From positions 1-17,126 of the forward strand of contig DASXFW010000067.1 of assembly GCA_036489395.1 (NCBI GenBank): DNA of 17,126 nt, written 5' to 3'. Below, piece by piece: positions 14,891 through 17,126 of the stretch (position 1 is its first letter; each line of letters begins with the position of its first letter). The DNA is from JASHVB01 sp036489395. Lineage in GTDB: Bacteria; Pseudomonadota; Alphaproteobacteria; Acetobacterales; Acetobacteraceae. The notes below the pieces were generated by a model, which saw nothing but the letters and a program-made list of their open reading frames with translations, was not told the origin of the DNA and ran no database searches. Made by a program: the position numbers and the translations under genes.

Positions 14891-15475
14891 ATGTCCTTCG
14901 TCTTCGGTCCGGAAGTCCGGCTCGACCGGCCCGCCTACGTCGATCCAACCGCCCGCATCTTCGGCCTGGTCAGTGCCGGCGAGGGATGCAGCTTCTGGCC
15001 CTACAGCGTGATCCGCGCCGAGGGCGCCGCGGTGCGCATCGGCCGCGGCTGCAACATCCAGGACACCGCGGTGATCCATGTCGGCGGCGGACGCGGCACG
15101 ACGATCGGCGACTATTGCTCGATCGCGCATCGCGCCGTGGTGCACGGGGCGGAGATCGGCGACGACTGCCTGGTCGGCATCGGCGCGGTGGTGATGGACG
15201 GCGCGAAACTGGGCCGCCGCTGCATCGTCGGCGCCATGGCGCTGGTGCCGCCGGGGATGGAGGTACCCGAAGGCTCGGTGGTGACCGGCGTGCCGGGGAA
15301 GATCACGGCGTCGCGCGATAATTTCCTGGCCACGCGGCGGAATGCGCTGGTCTATCACCGGAATGCGCTGGCGTATGCCAAGGGGCAGCACGACGCGTGG
15401 CGCGCCGAGGGTTTCGCGCAATGGCGGACGGATGTGCAGGCGCGGATGCAGGCGGGGGAGGAAGTGGGGATCTGA
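14891..15475 (+). CDS. Gamma-carbonic-anhydrase family hexapeptide protein
   Basis: A 194-residue left-handed beta-helix protein. Three metal-binding histidines are in the expected places: His63 (TAVIHVGGG), His80 (CSIAH) and His85 (AVVHG). Other family marks are PYSVIRAEG (37-45), CNIQDTAVIH (54-63) and GIGAVVMDGA (96-105). The C-terminal alpha helix (about 140-185) matches the family. Members are trimeric and may bind zinc or iron, but many have no proven carbonic anhydrase activity, and related PaaY/CaiE proteins act as thioesterases or accessory factors. The start at 14891 has gagg 7 bases upstream. It follows the desulfurase by about 106 bp, so it may be the last gene of the operon or a separate unit. 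Confidence 0.88.
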   Translation: MSFVFGPEVRLDRPAYVDPTARIFGLVSAGEGCSFWPYSVIRAEGAAVRIGRGCNIQDTAVIHVGGGRGTTIGDYCSIAHRAVVHGAEIGDDCLVGIGAVVMDGAKLGRRCIVGAMALVPPGMEVPEGSVVTGVPGKITASRDNFLATRRNALVYHRNALAYAKGQHDAWRAEGFAQWRTDVQARMQAGEEVGI

Positions 15476-15482
15476 TTCTCGT

Positions 15483-15535
15483 GTCATTGCGACTTGCCAC
15501 CAGCCGAGGCGGACCCGCCCACGATGAAACGGCAG
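15483..15535 (+). repeat. Repeat family D unit
   Basis: Begins gtcattgcgacttgccacc and ends cccgcccacgatgaaacgg. It resembles the two minus-strand units at 94-208. Its last 22 bases recur with one difference at 15652-15673, so they flank the family B palindrome as near-perfect direct repeats. Confidence 0.6.
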
Positions 15536-15540
15536 CATTC

Positions 15541-15642
15541 TGTCATTGCGAGGCCGCTTGGCCGAAGCAATCCCGTTCCTGACGAGCCGCCGGCAGCTCG
15601 TCAGGAACGGGATTGCTTCGGCCAGGCGGCCTCGCAATGACA
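15541..15642. repeat. Palindromic repeat family B, long copy
   Basis: Arms 15541-15587 and 15596-15642 match at 46 of 47 positions around an 8-base loop. The outer part shares gtcattgcgaggccgc and ttggccgaagcaatccc with the copy at 1177-1251; the inner 14 bases per arm are new. It lies between the convergent gamma-CA and hypothetical genes. The remaining gap (15674-15855) contains a scrap of family F (ccgggcttgaccca at 15700-15713) and otherwise nothing recognised. Confidence 0.9.
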
Positions 15643-15855
15643 CGGGGCTCCCCCGCCCAGGATGAAACGGCAGAAGCGGCTTGGCCCTTCGCGCGGTGAC
15701 CGGGCTTGACCCAATGCGCATCAGGATAATCGGGTGGCCGAGAGGTCGGTGCATTGATGTCATGGCCGTTGGTATGGCTGCTGACGGCTCATCCCGCGCG
15801 AATTCGATCGGCACGAATCAGGACGGCGGGGCCAGCCATGCTGTGGCCCCGTTCA

Positions 15856-16470
15856 TCATGCGTAGCAGGATTGGCAGCGCGAGACGGCACGTGGTCCGGT
15901 CGGCGGACCAGTGCCGGGATGAGCGAACGTCCGCCGCCACGGCGCAGGCAACACGCGGTGCTGTGTGCCGGCGCGCGCTAACATCCGTGGCGCACCAAGG
16001 ATTTTCGCGACGCAAAGCAGTGTGGGCGTCGCCGCGATCGGAGTTGCCGCGATGTCCGTGTTGTTCAGGCTGGGCACAATGCCGAGTGTTTCAAGCTGCG
16101 ACAACACGTCCGGATCGATGTCGGACTGCCGGAGCTTCTCCAGCAATGCCGTGCGTGCATGGGACAGGTCCGGGAACCCGGGTGCGGCGTCACGGCCACG
16201 GCGCGTGCGCGTGGTCGCGTCGTCTGACTGGCGGCGGATCGAGGCGGGCGCGTCCGCGGAAGCCCGCGGGAGGGCGGGGCAGCGAGCAGGGCGCGAGGCC
16301 GGCCGGTGGGGGTGGCGCTGCTGGAGGGCCTGGAATTGCTCGAGCAGGAACAGGATGACGAGGGCGATGAGGGAGGCGAGCCACTGTGGCATCAGGTCGG
16401 GCGAATCCGGGTCTGCCCGATCTGGATCGGGGTCATAGGCTTCGGCCGGAGCGGTGTTCAGGTCGCCCAT
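15856..16470 (-). CDS. Hypothetical single-pass membrane protein
   Basis: I do not recognise this 204-residue frame. It has an acidic, proline-rich start (about 1-26), one clear membrane segment (LASLIALVILFLLEQFQ, 31-47), a basic low-complexity middle (50-95) and a more ordered stretch SHARTALLEKLRQSDIDPD (103-121) followed by VLSQLETLGIVPSLNNTDIA. The last 50 residues look non-conserved in character and could be read-through of a decayed end. Support for a real gene comes from the good promoter just upstream (TTGACA, 17 bases, TAAACA). That promoter ends 9 bp before the ATG at 16470, so the mRNA would be nearly leaderless, or translation may begin at ATG 16392 (MPQWLAS). No ribosome binding site is seen. 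Confidence 0.5.
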   Translation of the reverse strand: MGDLNTAPAEAYDPDPDRADPDSPDLMPQWLASLIALVILFLLEQFQALQQRHPHRPASRPARCPALPRASADAPASIRRQSDDATTRTRRGRDAAPGFPDLSHARTALLEKLRQSDIDPDVLSQLETLGIVPSLNNTDIAATPIAATPTLLCVAKILGAPRMLARAGTQHRVLPAPWRRTFAHPGTGPPTGPRAVSRCQSCYA

Positions 16471-16479
16471 AACGGCGGG

Positions 16480-16508
16480 TGTTTACGACAAGCGGCTGGG
16501 ATTGTCAA
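16480..16508 (-). promoter_or_regulatory. Sigma-70-type promoter of the hypothetical membrane protein gene
   Basis: On the minus strand, TTGACA (16508-16503), a 17-base spacer and TAAACA (16485-16480). Directly upstream is an AT-rich stretch (about 16507-16531, ataataacgataatt) that stands out from the GC-rich surroundings and could be an UP-like or operator region. Confidence 0.6.
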
Positions 16509-16579
16509 GTATAATAACGATAATTGGTTAGTTCCGGTTCGGCGGCCGCGAGCCCAATGGTCCTGGGCGCTGCGTCTTC

Positions 16580-16629
16580 GTGTCACGGGACCGCCCACGA
16601 CTTCGGCAGGCGGTCCTTGGCCATGACAC
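16580..16629. repeat. Small interrupted palindrome
   Basis: Outer gtgtca (16580-16585) pairs with tgacac (16624-16629), and inner ggaccgcc (16588-16595) with ggcggtcc (16609-16616). It forms a hairpin of about 50 bases in the gene-free 3' end of the window. Confidence 0.5.
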
Positions 16630-16672
16630 CTGGAAATTCCTTCTCCACGCTCGACCCATCCTGATGCGTATG

Positions 16673-16772
16673 GGGCTTGATCCGGCCATCCGCGCACCGG
16701 CCGCGCGGATGGCAATGGTGCCGGCACGTGAGCTCGTGCTCAGATGGCCGGGTCAATCCACGGGTCAAGCCC
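16673..16772. repeat. Palindromic repeat family F ('atggccgggtcaagccc' type)
   Basis: gggcttgatccggccat (16673-16689) is complementary, with gaps, to atggccgggtcaatcc...gggtcaagccc (16744-16772). Inside is a perfect 10-base hairpin, ccatccgcgc (16686-16695) with gcgcggatgg (16703-16712). No gene is visible around it. Confidence 0.65.
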
Positions 16773-16822
16773 AAGGACATGGCCCAGCCATGACGGGTTA
16801 GTGTCTTGTTAGCGCCGCAACA

Positions 16823-16890
16823 AAGCACCTTCGTGCGTAACGAGCGTTCCTCGGCTTGTCACGCACGAGGGTGCTTCGGCCAAGCGGCCT
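16823..16890. repeat. Inverted repeat with family B tail
   Basis: aagcaccttcgtgcgt (16823-16838) pairs with acgcacgagggtgctt (16861-16876), with one G-T pair. The right arm runs straight into tgcttcggccaagcggcc (16872-16889), the same string found in the family B palindrome at 1221-1238. This shows that the elements are built from shared modules. Confidence 0.65.
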
Positions 16891-16896
16891 AACATG

Positions 16897-17079
16897 AAAC
16901 TGGAGCCTTCCATGTTGCGGATGGGAGTCACGCTCGTCACCCCACGTCATGCTGACGAAGGTCGGCATCCACGACTTGCTGTGCTGGCCGCGGCAAAGGC
17001 GTGGATGCCGACTTTCGTCGGCATGACGTGGGGGTGCGCCGAGCGTGCCTCCCATCCGCGGCATGGAAGGCCTCAGTTT
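16897..17079. repeat. Long inverted repeat containing family C
   Basis: Arms of about 77-80 bases, 16897-16973 and 17000-17079, pair imperfectly around a 26-base loop. The inner half (16943-17030) is a family C element matching 8278-8378, including the loop start. The outer half (aaactggagccttccatg and ttgcggatgggag, with complements after 17045) is not present at 8278-8378, so it is a second layer. No coding sequence is apparent from 16774 to the window end. Confidence 0.85.
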
Positions 17080-17126
17080 CTTGTTCGGAGCGAAGCGACG
17101 AAGAAGCAACCTCGTTCGTGTTGAAC

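Noticed and set aside
16471..17126. tRNA or transposase gene in the 3' end
   Set aside because: The hairpins do not form a cloverleaf with tRNA landmarks, and no frame has transposase motifs.

Overview
The window is GC-rich chromosomal DNA from what looks like an alphaproteobacterium, most likely Rhodospirillales/Acetobacteraceae. That placement is an inference from codon and GC character, an IscR-type regulator, a PhaB reductase and many dispersed intergenic palindromes of the 'gtcattgcgag...' and 'gtcatgccgacg...' kinds. There are 14 well-supported protein genes, one weaker one, no RNA genes, no CRISPR and no transposase.

Left part (1-2225): a small slipin/SPFH membrane protein gene (+) faces a RimK-like ATP-grasp ligase gene (-), with a large palindrome between their 3' ends. 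Middle (2404-8184, minus strand): a complete peptide/nickel-type ABC importer. In transcription order it is ATPase (DppD-like), ATPase (DppF-like), secreted binding protein, permease B, permease C. Several joins overlap by a few bases, but a 108-bp palindromic repeat sits between the binding protein and the first permease. Next upstream on the same strand are acetoacetyl-CoA reductase PhaB (8401-9123), an MFS carrier of the monocarboxylate/oxalate-formate type (9205-10431) and an alpha/beta hydrolase (10906-11571) with its own terminator.

Right part (12010-15475, plus strand): a compact cluster of serine O-acetyltransferase CysE, the Fe-S sensor regulator IscR, a Nudix hydrolase, a NifS/IscS-like cysteine desulfurase and a gamma-carbonic-anhydrase-like hexapeptide protein. 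An IscR-type operator overlaps the likely promoter of cysE. This suggests one Fe-S-sensing circuit controls both cysteine synthesis and sulfur extraction from cysteine. Gene joins are 2 bp, 47 bp and a 1-base TGATG overlap; the last gene follows after about 106 bp.

The intergenic space is largely made of palindromic repeats of at least six families, some nested in one another. They are densest in the gene-free last 650 bases. The most interesting points are the cysE-iscR-nudix-desulfurase circuit with an IscR carrying extra cysteines, a perfect 22-bp dyad upstream of the ATP-grasp gene, a 16/17-bp tandem array before cysE, and the modular palindromic elements. I did not find a clearly new defence or mobile system.
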